This document shows, piece by piece, positions 24,019 through 32,859 of a stretch of DNA of 64,000 bases. Within the stretch, counting starts at the first letter, position 1. Each line of letters begins with the position of its first letter. A program made the translations under genes and the position numbers. Below the pieces are notes generated by a model that saw nothing but the letters and a program-made list of their open reading frames with translations, did no database searches and was not told the DNA's origin. Source of the stretch: Rhodobacter viridis. GTDB lineage: Bacteria > Pseudomonadota > Alphaproteobacteria > Rhodobacterales > Rhodobacteraceae. Location: the NCBI RefSeq assembly GCF_003217355.1, contig NZ_QJTK01000005.1, positions 62,001 through 126,000 on the forward strand. Reading direction: 5' to 3'.

Positions 24019-26242
24019 CGCGGTCCCCCTTCAGGATCGCCACGATCCGCGCGCGGGTTTCGTCGCGCAGGCGGCGGCGGTTTTCCTCGGTCCGGCTGGA
24101 CTGGTCGCGCAGGTAATCGGCGACCGCCTCTTGCACCAGCATCGAGACTTCAGACCGCCCGACCGGCAGCGCCTCGGTGACTTCGCCGCGGAATTTCTCG
24201 ATCAGTTCCGCCTGTTTCGCGGCCTTCGCCGGGTCGGTTGCATCAAGGCCAGACAGCGCATCGACCAGATCCGCCATCGCCGCCCCGGCGCGAGGATCGT
24301 CGGTGTCGTAAAGCGCGAAGAAATCGGATTTCAGCAGTTGCTCGATCGTCAATTGCCGCACGTCGGGCAGCGCGATCAGCGCATCGACCTTGACCGGAAG
24401 CGCGCTGCCCGCGGCCTCGCCCGGGATGCGGCGCAGAACCAGCACCTCGCCCTTGTCCATGCCGCGCAGGCACAAAGGATCATGCGTCGTCGCGATCAGC
24501 GTCATGCCCGGCAGGGCGCGGCGCAGCCCGTCCATCACCTGCACCTTCCAGCGCGGATGCAGATGTGCCTCGACCTCGTCGATGAGCAAAAGCCCCCGCG
24601 CCGATTTCAGGCTGGGAAAGCGCCAGGGCGTGGCGTCGTCGATCAGCCAGCGCATCACGTCGCACGAGAGCGCCAGCATGGTCCGAAACCCCGAGGAGAC
24701 GGCATCGAGCGGCGTGGCGATCTCGTCATCGTCCTTTTTGGTGATGACCATGCAGGCGGTGTCGCTGCGTTCGATGCGCTCGAAATCGCCACCGGGGCCG
24801 AAGATGAAGCGCAGGGCGGCCACGACCTCGTTGAAGCGGTCTTCGGGCAGGCGAAGCAGCCATTTGCCGGGGTTCGACAGCAATTTGTCGTTGCGAAACA
24901 GCGTGAGGATGCCGCGGCCCGGGGTCCAGTCGTGGTTGTCCTGACGATAGTGGCGATAGGCGCCATAGGCGAAAACGGGCAGGGTTTCGGGCCGCGCGCC
25001 TTCGGTGCGAAAGCCGCGCGGGGTGAGTTTGAGCAGGAGTTGGCTTTGCGCGCCCGCCGCGTCCTGCAGGGTCAACCGCACGACGCCGGTCTTGCGGGGC
25101 TCCAGTCGGCTGCCCATCTGCGCGGGGTCAAGCAGATGGTCTTTGGCCGAAATATCAAGGGCTCTGCGGTCAGGGGGCGCGGCCAGCGCCAGCGCGATGG
25201 CTTCCAGAAGCGAGGATTTGCCCGCGGAGTTTTCACCCAGGATCAGCCGCGCCGCCCCGCGCCCGTCGGCGGGTGGGGGCAGATCAAGGTCAAGCCGCTC
25301 GATCCCCTTGAAGCCGCGGATCTCGACCCGGGTCAGCGTCGGCGGGGGGATGTAGGGGGCAGGTTCGGGGATCACCTCTGCCAGCAGATCGGGGCTTATC
25401 GCGCTCGAGAGCGTGCCCAGCGACAGCATCATCCCTTCGGGCAGAGCGGGCGGCTCGGCCCCGGTCTTGAAGATGTCGGGCGGCGGAAGCTCGCCGGTTT
25501 GCTGGCGGGCAAGGTTGGTGAGGAAGCCGGTGAAGTCATCGCGGGAGTTGTCCACGGAAAGGAAATCCTTCGGCGCGGTCAAGACCGCACTCTTGAGGAC
25601 AGCCTGTTCCCGTTCCCGCACAAGGGTTTCACGGTTCAGGTTGAAGTGCTCGACCGTGGCAGCGCCGCGGTCGGAAATCGGTGTCCAACTGCCATCGATG
25701 TTTGCGCGCAAGTGATCCTCGATGCGCTGGTCAACACAAGGGTCCAGAAACAGAGGGTCTTCGCGGGCGCCATCCTCGGCCTCGGCGGGGTCGAGCGGCC
25801 AGACCCCGGTTCCCTCCGAGACGTAGCGTTCGTAAAGCGCCACCGAGGGCAAGGGGGGACGTTTTCCCGTGACGGGAAAGAGGTTCATCTGACGTGGGCG
25901 GCAGTCGGCGCAAATGAGATAGAGGTTTTGCCAAGCATCCGCGAGCCAGCCATAGGCCCAAGCGTCCGTCTGCGCATCCGTGGAAAGCGCATCGGAAGTT
26001 GGGCGAAATCGAAACGGCACTGATCGACCGGGCCCGTCGCAGAAAACGCATTTTCCACCAAAAACCGGGGCCAATTCGGATGTAAGAACCATCGAAATCG
26101 GCAAATGCCGATCCGGCGGCCTTGTCTGCGCCCTGCGCTTTTCATCCAGCTTCAGCCACGCCAGATAGGCCTCCCGCATCCGCTGAAATTCGGGGGCGGA
26201 AAGGGATTTCGGGGCCTCGCGCGGACGTTCGATGAAACGCAT
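24005..26242 (-). CDS. AAA (ABC/SMC-type) ATPase with N-terminal degenerate HNH-like zinc domain, PtuA-like
   Basis: About 745 residues. Residues 55-125 hold a zinc-knuckle domain (GGKCVFCDG at 65-68, WQNLYLICADC at 111-114) resembling the neighbouring HNH protein. The catalytic His is missing: VPFRFRP stands where IEHYRPK is expected. From 300 on is an OLD/SMC-like ATPase: Walker A GENSAGKSS (336-344), signature-like SSGFRT (516-521), Walker B LLLIDEVEAHLHP (551-563), and TTHDP. It is therefore like PtuA with an added domain. Start at 26242 gives a clean N-terminus; ATG at 26278 is possible. First gene of the coupled trio. Confidence 0.85.
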   Translation of the reverse strand: MRFIERPREAPKSLSAPEFQRMREAYLAWLKLDEKRRAQTRPPDRHLPISMVLTSELAPVFGGKCVFCDGPGRSVPFRFRPTSDALSTDAQTDAWAYGWLADAWQNLYLICADCRPRQMNLFPVTGKRPPLPSVALYERYVSEGTGVWPLDPAEAEDGAREDPLFLDPCVDQRIEDHLRANIDGSWTPISDRGAATVEHFNLNRETLVREREQAVLKSAVLTAPKDFLSVDNSRDDFTGFLTNLARQQTGELPPPDIFKTGAEPPALPEGMMLSLGTLSSAISPDLLAEVIPEPAPYIPPPTLTRVEIRGFKGIERLDLDLPPPADGRGAARLILGENSAGKSSLLEAIALALAAPPDRRALDISAKDHLLDPAQMGSRLEPRKTGVVRLTLQDAAGAQSQLLLKLTPRGFRTEGARPETLPVFAYGAYRHYRQDNHDWTPGRGILTLFRNDKLLSNPGKWLLRLPEDRFNEVVAALRFIFGPGGDFERIERSDTACMVITKKDDDEIATPLDAVSSGFRTMLALSCDVMRWLIDDATPWRFPSLKSARGLLLIDEVEAHLHPRWKVQVMDGLRRALPGMTLIATTHDPLCLRGMDKGEVLVLRRIPGEAAGSALPVKVDALIALPDVRQLTIEQLLKSDFFALYDTDDPRAGAAMADLVDALSGLDATDPAKAAKQAELIEKFRGEVTEALPVGRSEVSMLVQEAVADYLRDQSSRTEENRRRLRDETRARIVAILKGDRDAPR

Positions 26243-26345
26243 GGGACAAGAACCGAAAGAAGATCGTTGACCCAGCATAGCAGATTCGCGCCGCAACGCA
26301 CCCGAAGGGTTGCGCGCGCGTCAAAAATCCGCGCTTCGGTTGTGC

Positions 26346-26906
26346 TTAGCCGGGATGGGGGTAGATCGGGCCGCGCTCGGTCACGATCAGATCAAGCGGC
26401 TGATCGGTCGGCTCGGTCGGCACCGCCTCCATCTCCTGCGCGCCAAAGGCAAAGCCGATCGCCGTGGCGGGGCCCGCCGCGCGCAGGCGTTCCAGCGTGC
26501 GGTCGTAAAAGCCGCCGCCATAACCCAGCCTAAACCCACGCCGGTCAAAGGCGACGAGCGGCACGATCAGCACCCGCGGCGTGATTTCGGCGCCGGTTTC
26601 AGGGATAAAAGCGCCGAAGGGGCCGGGGATCAGCGCCGCCTCGGGCGTCCATGTGCGGAACAGCAGCGGCTGGCCCTCGCCGAGGATCACCGGCACGCCC
26701 ACCGGCCCCAGATGCGCCGCCATCGCCGGACGCGGGTCGATCTCGGTGCGGATCGGCAGATAGCCCGCCATCGGCGCCCCTTCAAACCGCATCAGCGCCG
26801 CCAGAAGATGCTCGCAGGCGTCGCCCTGCCCCGACGCGAAAGCGGTCTTGCGGGCGGCAAAGGCGGCCTTGCGCGCCTCGGCCTTGAGCGCCGCCAGATC
26901 GGTCAT
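26346..26906 (-). CDS. 5-formyltetrahydrofolate cyclo-ligase
   Basis: A 186-residue enzyme that converts 5-formyl-THF to 5,10-methenyl-THF with ATP. The motifs YLPIRTEIDPRP, VPLVAFDRRGFRLGYGGGFYDR (phosphate/folate loop) and the terminal LDLIVTERG are characteristic. Its ATG overlaps the mgtE stop by four bases. The 103 bases between this gene and the ATPase contain a weak hairpin (GCAACCC / GGGTGC...GTTGC) that could end the mgtE transcript. Confidence 0.92.
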   Translation of the reverse strand: MTDLAALKAEARKAAFAARKTAFASGQGDACEHLLAALMRFEGAPMAGYLPIRTEIDPRPAMAAHLGPVGVPVILGEGQPLLFRTWTPEAALIPGPFGAFIPETGAEITPRVLIVPLVAFDRRGFRLGYGGGFYDRTLERLRAAGPATAIGFAFGAQEMEAVPTEPTDQPLDLIVTERGPIYPHPG

Positions 26907-28285
26907 ACCAGCACCCATGTCGCAAGCCCAAGGAAGGCGAAGAAGCCCATCACGTCGGTGAGCGTCGTCACGAAAGTGCCCGAGGCCAGCGCCGGATCAA
27001 GCCCCAGCCGTTCGAGCGTCAGCGGCACCATCACGCCGCCCAGCGCCGCGACCATCTGATTGACGATCATCGCCAAGCCCAGCACCAGCCCCAGCGCCGG
27101 ATGGCCGAAGATCACCGCGCCCGCAACACCCAGAAGCATCGCCAAGCTGAGACCGTTCACCACGCCCGCGCCGATTTCGCGCAACACCACGCGGCGCGCG
27201 TTCGAGGCGGTCAGATCGCGCGTCGCCAGCGCCCGCACCGCGACGGCCAGCGATTGCGTGCCCGCGATGCCGCCGGTCGAGGCGACAATCGGCATCAGCG
27301 CGGCGAGCGCCACAAGCGACGAGATCGTGGCCTGAAACTGCGAGATCACCACGGCCGAGAGCGAGGCGGTGAAGAGGTTCGCCACCAGCCACGGCAGACG
27401 CTGGCGCACGGTTTCCAGCACCGAGTCGGAAATCGAGCTTTCCTCGCCCACGCCCGCGAGACGCAGGATGTCTTCCTCGTGCTCCTCGTCGAGCACGTTC
27501 ATCGCATCGTCGATGGTGATCACGCCAACGAGACGGCCGTCATCATCGGTCACCGGGGCGGAAATCAGGTGATACTGGTTGAAGGCATAGGCGACGTCGC
27601 CCTCTTCTTGCCGGGCGGAAATGGTGCGGAAACTGTCCTCGGTGATCGCGGTCAGCCGCGTATCGGGCTTTGACGACAGGATCTTGCCCAGCGTCACATA
27701 GCCCACCGGATGATAGGCCGGATCGACCAGGATGACGTGATAGAACTGATCGGGCAGCCAGTCCTCGCTGCGCAGGAAGTCGGTCGCCTCGGCCACGGTC
27801 CAGTGCTGGGGCGCGACGACAACCTCGCGCTGCATCAGACGGCCGGCCGAATATTCGGGCCAGGTCAGCGATTGCTCGACGGCGGCGCGGTCGGTTTCAT
27901 CGAGCGCCTCGAGGATGGCCTCCTGCTGGACCTCCTCCAGATCCTCGATCAGGTCGACGACGTCATCCGAATCGAGTTCGCGCACGGCTTCGGCCAGAAC
28001 ATCGGCGGGGATCTGTTCGATCACCTCCTCGCGGATCGATTCGTCGATCTCGGTGAGGATTTCGCCATCCATCTCGCGGCCGTAAAGCCGCAGGATCTCG
28101 CGCCGTTCGGAGGTGGTGACCTGTTCGAGAAGGTCGGCGATGTCGGCGCCGTGCAGGGGTTCGAGCAGATCCGAAACCAGCTCCGCATCGCCCGCTTCGG
28201 TCGCGGTCAGAACGCGTTCGACCAGATCTTCGGTCAGCGCGGGCAGGTCTTCGGCTTCGTGCTCTTCTGCCCGCTCTTCCGCCAT
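26903..28285 (-). CDS. mgtE: Magnesium transporter MgtE
   Basis: A 460-residue Mg2+ channel. An acidic N-terminal superhelical domain (about 1-130) is followed by two CBS domains (about 130-255, with LMQREVVVAPQHWTVAEATDFLRSE and GVITIDDAMNVL), the plug helix, and five membrane helices containing PIVASTGGIAGTQSLAVAVRALA and the pore end TLTDVMGFFAFLGLATW. Mg2+ binding to the CBS/N domains gates the channel. Divergent from the guanine deaminase gene. Confidence 0.95.
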   Translation of the reverse strand: MAEERAEEHEAEDLPALTEDLVERVLTATEAGDAELVSDLLEPLHGADIADLLEQVTTSERREILRLYGREMDGEILTEIDESIREEVIEQIPADVLAEAVRELDSDDVVDLIEDLEEVQQEAILEALDETDRAAVEQSLTWPEYSAGRLMQREVVVAPQHWTVAEATDFLRSEDWLPDQFYHVILVDPAYHPVGYVTLGKILSSKPDTRLTAITEDSFRTISARQEEGDVAYAFNQYHLISAPVTDDDGRLVGVITIDDAMNVLDEEHEEDILRLAGVGEESSISDSVLETVRQRLPWLVANLFTASLSAVVISQFQATISSLVALAALMPIVASTGGIAGTQSLAVAVRALATRDLTASNARRVVLREIGAGVVNGLSLAMLLGVAGAVIFGHPALGLVLGLAMIVNQMVAALGGVMVPLTLERLGLDPALASGTFVTTLTDVMGFFAFLGLATWVLV

Positions 28286-28414
28286 GCCGCCCCCTGATGT
28301 GCCGTATTCTGGTTTGCCGCCACCTTATCGCAGCCGCCTGCGACAAAAAAGCCGTGATTGCCGAAGCATGGCCGCGGCCCTAGCATGAGCGCGCACGGGA
28401 AAGGAAGGTGGCGC

Positions 28415-29698
28415 GTGGAGATTTTGCTGGGTCAGGTGCTGCGATTTGCGTCGGATGCGAGGATCGAGGGGCCGAGCGCGGCGCGGCATGACCGTCAGGG
28501 CGCGGTGGCCATCGAGGCGGGGAAGATCGTCGATGTCGGTCCGGCCGAGGCGGTGCTGGCGCGCCACCCGCAGGCGCATCGCACCGATCTGGGCGAGAAG
28601 CTGATTTCGGCGGGCTTCATCGACGCACATGTGCATTATCCGCAGACCGCGATCATCGCGAGCTGGGGCAAGCGGCTGATCGACTGGCTGAACAGCTACA
28701 CCTTCCCCGAGGAAATGCGCTTTGCCGATCCGGCCTATGCGGCCGAGATCGCGTCCCGCTATCTGGATCTGGCGCTGGCGCATGGCACGACCTCGATGTG
28801 TTCCTATGCGACGATCCATTCCTCCTCGGTCGATGCCTTCATGGGCGAGGCGGCGCGGCGGGGGATGCGGGCGCTTTCGGGGCGGACCTGCATGGACCGC
28901 GACACCGCGCCCGCGGGGCTGCGCGACACCGCGCAGGCCGCCTATGACGAAAGCAAGTCACTGCTCACGCGATGGCATGGCCGCGACCGGCTGGGCTATG
29001 TGATCACGCCGCGGTTCTCGCCCACCTCCACGCCCGATCAGCTGCTGGCGCTGGGGTCGCTCTGGGCCGAGCATCCGGATTGTCTGATGCAGACGCATCT
29101 GAGCGAGCAGGTCGACGAGATCGCCTGGGTGAAAAGCCTGTATCCGGCGGCGCGGGATTATCTCGACACCTACGAGACCTTCGGCCTGCTGGGCGAAAAC
29201 GGCGTCTATGGCCATGCGATCCATCTGGAGCCGCGCGAGATTGCCCGGCTGCGCGATGTCGGCGCGGGGCTGGCGCATTGCCCGACCTCGAACACCTTCA
29301 TCGGCTCGGGGCTCTTTGATGCGGCGGGGCTGGCCTCGGCCGGGATCAGGATCGGGCTGGCCACCGACACCGGGGGCGGCTCGAGCTTTTCGATGCTGCG
29401 CACGATGGCGGCGGCCTATGAGATCGGGCAGTTGCGGCGCGGTGCGCTGCACCCCGCGGCGCTCTGGTATCTCGCCACGGTCGGCGCGGCGCAGGTTTTG
29501 CGCATCGATCAGGCGGTGGGCAATATCGCCGTCGGGATGGAGGCGGATCTGATCGCCGTCGATCTGGCCTCGACCCCCGCGATCGCCCAGCGCGCCGAGC
29601 GGGCGGGCGATTTCTGGGAGGCGCTTTTTCCGACGATCATGATGGGCGACGATCGCGCGATTGCCGGGGTCTGGGTGGCCGGGCGGCGGATGAAGTAA
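28415..29698 (+). CDS. guaD: Guanine deaminase
   Basis: About 427 residues, amidohydrolase superfamily, converting guanine to xanthine. Metal ligands are visible in FIDAHVHYPQ, QTHLSEQ, YGHAIHL and LATDTGGGSSFSM. The PQTAIIASWGKRLIDWLNSYTFPEE and GRTCMDRDTAP segments are specific to guanine deaminase. I chose GTG at 28415 because AAGGAAGG precedes it at good spacing; ATG at 28385 would add ten residues but lacks a ribosome site. Convergent to a second purine deaminase. Confidence 0.92.
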   Translation: MEILLGQVLRFASDARIEGPSAARHDRQGAVAIEAGKIVDVGPAEAVLARHPQAHRTDLGEKLISAGFIDAHVHYPQTAIIASWGKRLIDWLNSYTFPEEMRFADPAYAAEIASRYLDLALAHGTTSMCSYATIHSSSVDAFMGEAARRGMRALSGRTCMDRDTAPAGLRDTAQAAYDESKSLLTRWHGRDRLGYVITPRFSPTSTPDQLLALGSLWAEHPDCLMQTHLSEQVDEIAWVKSLYPAARDYLDTYETFGLLGENGVYGHAIHLEPREIARLRDVGAGLAHCPTSNTFIGSGLFDAAGLASAGIRIGLATDTGGGSSFSMLRTMAAAYEIGQLRRGALHPAALWYLATVGAAQVLRIDQAVGNIAVGMEADLIAVDLASTPAIAQRAERAGDFWEALFPTIMMGDDRAIAGVWVAGRRMK

Positions 29699-29769
29699 CG
29701 GGGGGCGGAGCGGGGCTCTGCCCGTTCGACGGGGCGTCCTTCCCCCGGAAGGCCGCCTTGCCCGTCTCG

Positions 29770-29796
29770 CCCCGAGATATTTGCAGCAAGATGAAA
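29770..29796. repeat. Dispersed intergenic element, variant copy
   Basis: ATATTTGCAGCAAGATGAAA aligns with the core of the other copies (GTATTT-N3-CCAAGAAGAAA) and is preceded by CCCCGAG. It lies in the 98-base spacer between convergent guaD and the 8-oxoguanine deaminase gene and touches the stop of the latter. Only one arm is present here. Confidence 0.5.
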
Positions 29797-31134
29797 TCAG
29801 CGCGCAAGGGCGCGGGCGAGGTGGTTCGCGCGCTCGATGACGCGGGGCAGATCGAGCGTGGTGATCTGACCGTCACGGACGATCTGACGGCCTTCGACAA
29901 AGAGATGCTTCACCCGCGTCGGGCCGGACAGAAGCAGCGCCGCGACCGGATCCCAGACGCCTGCCGCCTCCAGCCCCGAGACGTCCCAGATCGCCAGATC
30001 GGCGCGTTTGCCGGGCTCCAGACTGCCCAATTCGGGGCGCCCCAGAACCTGCACGCCGCCCAGCGTGGCGATCTCCAAGGCCTCGCGCACCGACATCGCA
30101 TCGGCGCCATTTTGCACCCGTTGCAACAGCATCGCCTGCCGGGCTTCGGCGATCAGATTGCCCGCGTCATTGCTGGCCGAGCCATCGACGCCCAAAGCCA
30201 CAAGCACCCCCGCATCGCGCATCGCCCGGACCGGCGCGATGCCGGAGCCAAGGCGACAATTCGAACAGGGGCAATGGGCTACCCCGGTCTTCGAGCGGGC
30301 AAAAAGGTCAATTTCCGAACCGGAGAGCTTGACGCAATGGGCATGCCAGACATCGGCGCCGGTCCAGCCCAGATCCTCGGCATACTGGCCGGGACGGCAG
30401 CCGAACCGGTGCAGGGAATAGGCGATATCCTCGTCATTCTCGGCCAGATGCGTGTGCAGCATCACCCCCTTGTCGCGCGCCAGAAGCGCCGCGTCGCGCA
30501 TCAGTTCGCGCGAGACCGAAAACGGCGAACAGGGGGCCACGCCCACCCGCACCATCGCGCCGGGGCGGGGATCGTGATGGGCGTCGATGACACGGATGCA
30601 ATCGTCCAGGATCGCCGCTTCGCGCTCGACCAGACTGTCGGGCGGCAGGCCGCCCGCGCTTTCGCCGATCGACATCGCGCCGCGGGTCGGGTGAAAGCGC
30701 AGCCCCAGTTCGGCCGCGGCGGCGATCGTATCGTCGAGCCGCGCGCCGTTCGGGTAAAGATAGAGGTGATCCGACGAGAGCGTGCAGCCCGAGAGTGCCA
30801 GCTCCGCCAGCCCGATCTGCGCCGAGGTGAAGATCTCCTGAGGCCCCATCTGCGCCCAGATCGGGTAAAGCGTCTTCAGCCAGCCGAACAGAAGCGCATC
30901 CTGCCCGCCCGGCACCGCGCGGGTGAGCGTCTGATACAGATGATGGTGCGTGTTGATCAGGCCGGGCGTGACAACGCAGCCCGCAGCCGAAACGACCTCG
31001 CCCGTGGTCACAAGCCCCTGCCCCACGGCGGCAATCTCGCCGCCGCGGATCAGCAGATCGGCGCCGCGCAACTCGCGCCGCGCTCCATCCATGGTGACTA
31101 GGACGTCAGCCCCCCGGATCAGAACTTCCCGCAT
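29797..31134 (-). CDS. 8-oxoguanine deaminase (ATZ/TRZ-type amidohydrolase)
   Basis: A 445-residue metal-dependent deaminase. Ligands appear in GLINTHHHLYQTLTR, MLHTHLAEND, WHAHCVKL and LGVDGSASND. The HCPCSNCRLGSGIAPVRAM stretch and overall layout match the Pseudomonas 8-oxoguanine deaminase group and related hydroxyatrazine-type enzymes. It would deaminate 8-oxoguanine to urate, removing oxidised base. Sited tail-to-tail with guanine deaminase. Exact substrate (8-oxoguanine versus another purine or triazine) is not certain. Confidence 0.82.
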   Translation of the reverse strand: MREVLIRGADVLVTMDGARRELRGADLLIRGGEIAAVGQGLVTTGEVVSAAGCVVTPGLINTHHHLYQTLTRAVPGGQDALLFGWLKTLYPIWAQMGPQEIFTSAQIGLAELALSGCTLSSDHLYLYPNGARLDDTIAAAAELGLRFHPTRGAMSIGESAGGLPPDSLVEREAAILDDCIRVIDAHHDPRPGAMVRVGVAPCSPFSVSRELMRDAALLARDKGVMLHTHLAENDEDIAYSLHRFGCRPGQYAEDLGWTGADVWHAHCVKLSGSEIDLFARSKTGVAHCPCSNCRLGSGIAPVRAMRDAGVLVALGVDGSASNDAGNLIAEARQAMLLQRVQNGADAMSVREALEIATLGGVQVLGRPELGSLEPGKRADLAIWDVSGLEAAGVWDPVAALLLSGPTRVKHLFVEGRQIVRDGQITTLDLPRVIERANHLARALAR

Positions 31135-31171
31135 CGCAACCTCCCGCGCAACGCCCCGACCTCGGGGAAGT

Positions 31172-31225
31172 CCGAAGGGGCCCGAGGGCCCCTTCGGGCG
31201 GGGGTGCGGGGGCGGCAGCCCCCGC
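31172..31225 (-). terminator. Paired GC hairpins after hisN
   Basis: Two strong hairpins: CCGAAGGGGCC / GGCCCCTTCGG (31172-31197) and GCGGGGGC / GCCCCCGC (31206-31225). They lie downstream of hisN and upstream of the deaminase start on the same strand, so they probably end the hisN message. No T run. Confidence 0.55.
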
Positions 31226-31233
31226 CTGCCCCC

Positions 31234-32079
31234 TCAACCGTTCAACACCGCCATGGCGGCCGCATGGATCTCGGCATTCGCCGCCGCGAGCACGCGCCCG
31301 CCCTCATGCGCCGGACCGCCCGTCCAGTCGGTCACGATCCCGCCCGCCGCCTCGATCACCGCGATCGGACCGCCGACGTCATAGGGCTGCAACCCCGCCT
31401 CGACGACCAGATCGATCTGACCGGCCGCGATCAGCCCGTAGGCATAGCAATCGGTGCCGTAGCGCGTCAGCTTCACCTGTTTCGAAAGCCGCGCGAAAGC
31501 CGCGCCCTCCTCGGGCGTGCCGACCTCGGGGAAGGTGGAATACAGGATCGCCTCGGCGAGCGGCCGCGGCCCGCGCGTGCGCAGATCGGCCTGCCCCAAA
31601 GGCCCGCTCACCCGTGCCTGTCCGAACCCGCCCAGAAAGCGCTCGCCGATATAGGGCTGGTCGATCAGCCCCATCAGCGGCGCCCCGGGCTTGGCGTCGC
31701 CTTCTACCGAGAGCGCGATCAGCACCCCCCAGGTCGGCGTGCCCGAGAGATACCCCCGCGTGCCGTCGATCGGGTCCAGCACCCAGGTCAGACCCGATGT
31801 GCCCCGCGTCACCCCGAATTCCTCGCCCCAGATCCCGTCCGAAGGCCGCCGCTCGGCGAGGATCGCGCGCATCGCCTGTTCCGCGGCGCGGTCGGCCACG
31901 GTCACCGGATCGAAGCGCACGACCTCCTTCGTCTCGGCCGCGATCCCGCCCGGCGTGCGGAAATGCGCCAGCGTCGCGACGCGGGCGGCATCGGCCAAGG
32001 CTTCGGCGGTGGCGATCAGATCGGCCTTTTCGGCCTCGCTCAGAGGGGGCGGCATGGACGGCGGCATGGACGACGGCAT
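31234..32079 (-). CDS. hisN: Histidinol-phosphatase, inositol-monophosphatase type (HisN)
   Basis: A 281-residue Mg2+/Li+-sensitive phosphatase with GEEFG, the metal-binding DPIDGTRGYLSG, and a C-terminal PYDVGGPIAVIEAAGGIVTDWTG. The TRGY variant and the early VTVADRAAEQAMR are typical of HisN-like IMPases that dephosphorylate histidinol phosphate. The start at 32079 follows GGAG; the first dozen residues are a Met/Pro repeat (MPSSMPPSMPPP) from a small DNA repeat. A general inositol phosphatase remains possible. Confidence 0.85.
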   Translation of the reverse strand: MPSSMPPSMPPPLSEAEKADLIATAEALADAARVATLAHFRTPGGIAAETKEVVRFDPVTVADRAAEQAMRAILAERRPSDGIWGEEFGVTRGTSGLTWVLDPIDGTRGYLSGTPTWGVLIALSVEGDAKPGAPLMGLIDQPYIGERFLGGFGQARVSGPLGQADLRTRGPRPLAEAILYSTFPEVGTPEEGAAFARLSKQVKLTRYGTDCYAYGLIAAGQIDLVVEAGLQPYDVGGPIAVIEAAGGIVTDWTGGPAHEGGRVLAAANAEIHAAAMAVLNG

Positions 32080-32151
32080 GGGGGGGCTCCGGAAATACGA
32101 AAGGGGAGCGTCACCGCTCCCCATATCTTCAACCCCGATTGCGCGACCTTA

Positions 32152-32514
32152 TCAAGCCACGTCGGAGAGAACCTTCGCCAGTTCGAACAGACGGCGCCGC
32201 TGCGCCTCCGGGATCGCGTAGTACGAACGCACCAGGGCCAGCGCTTCCTTGTCGGAGAACAGATCCCCTTCCTGCGCGGCCGTGTTCGGGTCTTCGCCCG
32301 ACAATCCTTCGAAGAAGAACGACACCGGCACGTCAAGCGCGTCGGCAATGTCCCAAAGCCGCGAGGCCGAGACACGGTTCATCCCCGTTTCGTATTTCTG
32401 AATCTGCTGGAACTTGATGCCGACCTTGTCGGCGAGTTGTTGTTGCGTAACCCCCACCAGCCAGCGGCGGTGACGGATACGCTTGCCCACATGGACATCG
32501 ACCGGATGCTTCAT
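32152..32514 (-). CDS. XRE-family transcriptional regulator
   Basis: A 120-residue protein with an N-terminal HTH (VGVTQQQLADKVGIKFQQIQKYETGMNRVSASRL) and an acidic linker ahead of a short helical C-terminus with SDKEALALVRSYYAIPEAQRRRLFELAKVL. This form is widespread in Rhodobacterales and Rhizobiales. GGGGAAGA precedes the ATG. A CTATC-N6-GATAG palindrome 80 bases upstream may be its own operator. Targets unknown. Confidence 0.9.
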   Translation of the reverse strand: MKHPVDVHVGKRIRHRRWLVGVTQQQLADKVGIKFQQIQKYETGMNRVSASRLWDIADALDVPVSFFFEGLSGEDPNTAAQEGDLFSDKEALALVRSYYAIPEAQRRRLFELAKVLSDVA

Positions 32515-32859
32515 TCATTCTTCCCCGGAACTCTTCGGATGTATGAAACTAGCATAGCGCGAATTGCCGTGCCGGTTGCAAAATCTGGAAACTATCCAAA
32601 AAGATAGGTGATTTGTCAGGCAGGGCGCTACTTTATGCCGCACAGGCAGACCGCGCCCATCACGTTTTGTCAAGACCGGAGCGGCAAAGGGGATTTTGAC
32701 CGCCCGATATTCGCAACTTGCATCGCAAATTGCACTTTCCGCTGCGTCACCTTCAAGCTTCGCGCTCCGGTTGATTCGGCAGTCAACCACCATCCCGAGG
32801 CTGGCCACACCGTTCCGGGCGGGCTAGGCTGAGGCTCCCGATCTCACCGACAGGACAAG
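32515..32859. promoter_or_regulatory. 345-base divergent spacer, AT-richer than its surroundings
   Basis: No convincing gene. It holds the CTATC-N6-GATAG palindrome at 32592, and near 32717-32733 a TTGCATCGCAA followed by ATTGCA, which could be part of a promoter or operator for the quinone-reductase gene. A 74-codon plus-strand frame across it lacks a ribosome site and any recognisable feature. Confidence 0.4.
32592..32607. promoter_or_regulatory. Palindrome upstream of the XRE regulator
   Basis: CTATCCAAAAAGATAG has 5-bp inverted arms around six bases. About 80 bases upstream of the XRE gene in a spacer shared with a divergent oxidoreductase gene. Possible autoregulatory site; no direct support beyond symmetry and position. 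Confidence 0.35.

Noticed and set aside
20865-26023. Two 700-codon plus-strand frames opposite the AAA/HNH/patatin trio
   Set aside because: Shadow translations without domains; all recognisable motifs are on the minus strand.
32608-32832. 74-codon plus-strand frame in the XRE/quinone-reductase spacer
   Set aside because: No ribosome site, no family, and mixed composition; spacer looks regulatory.
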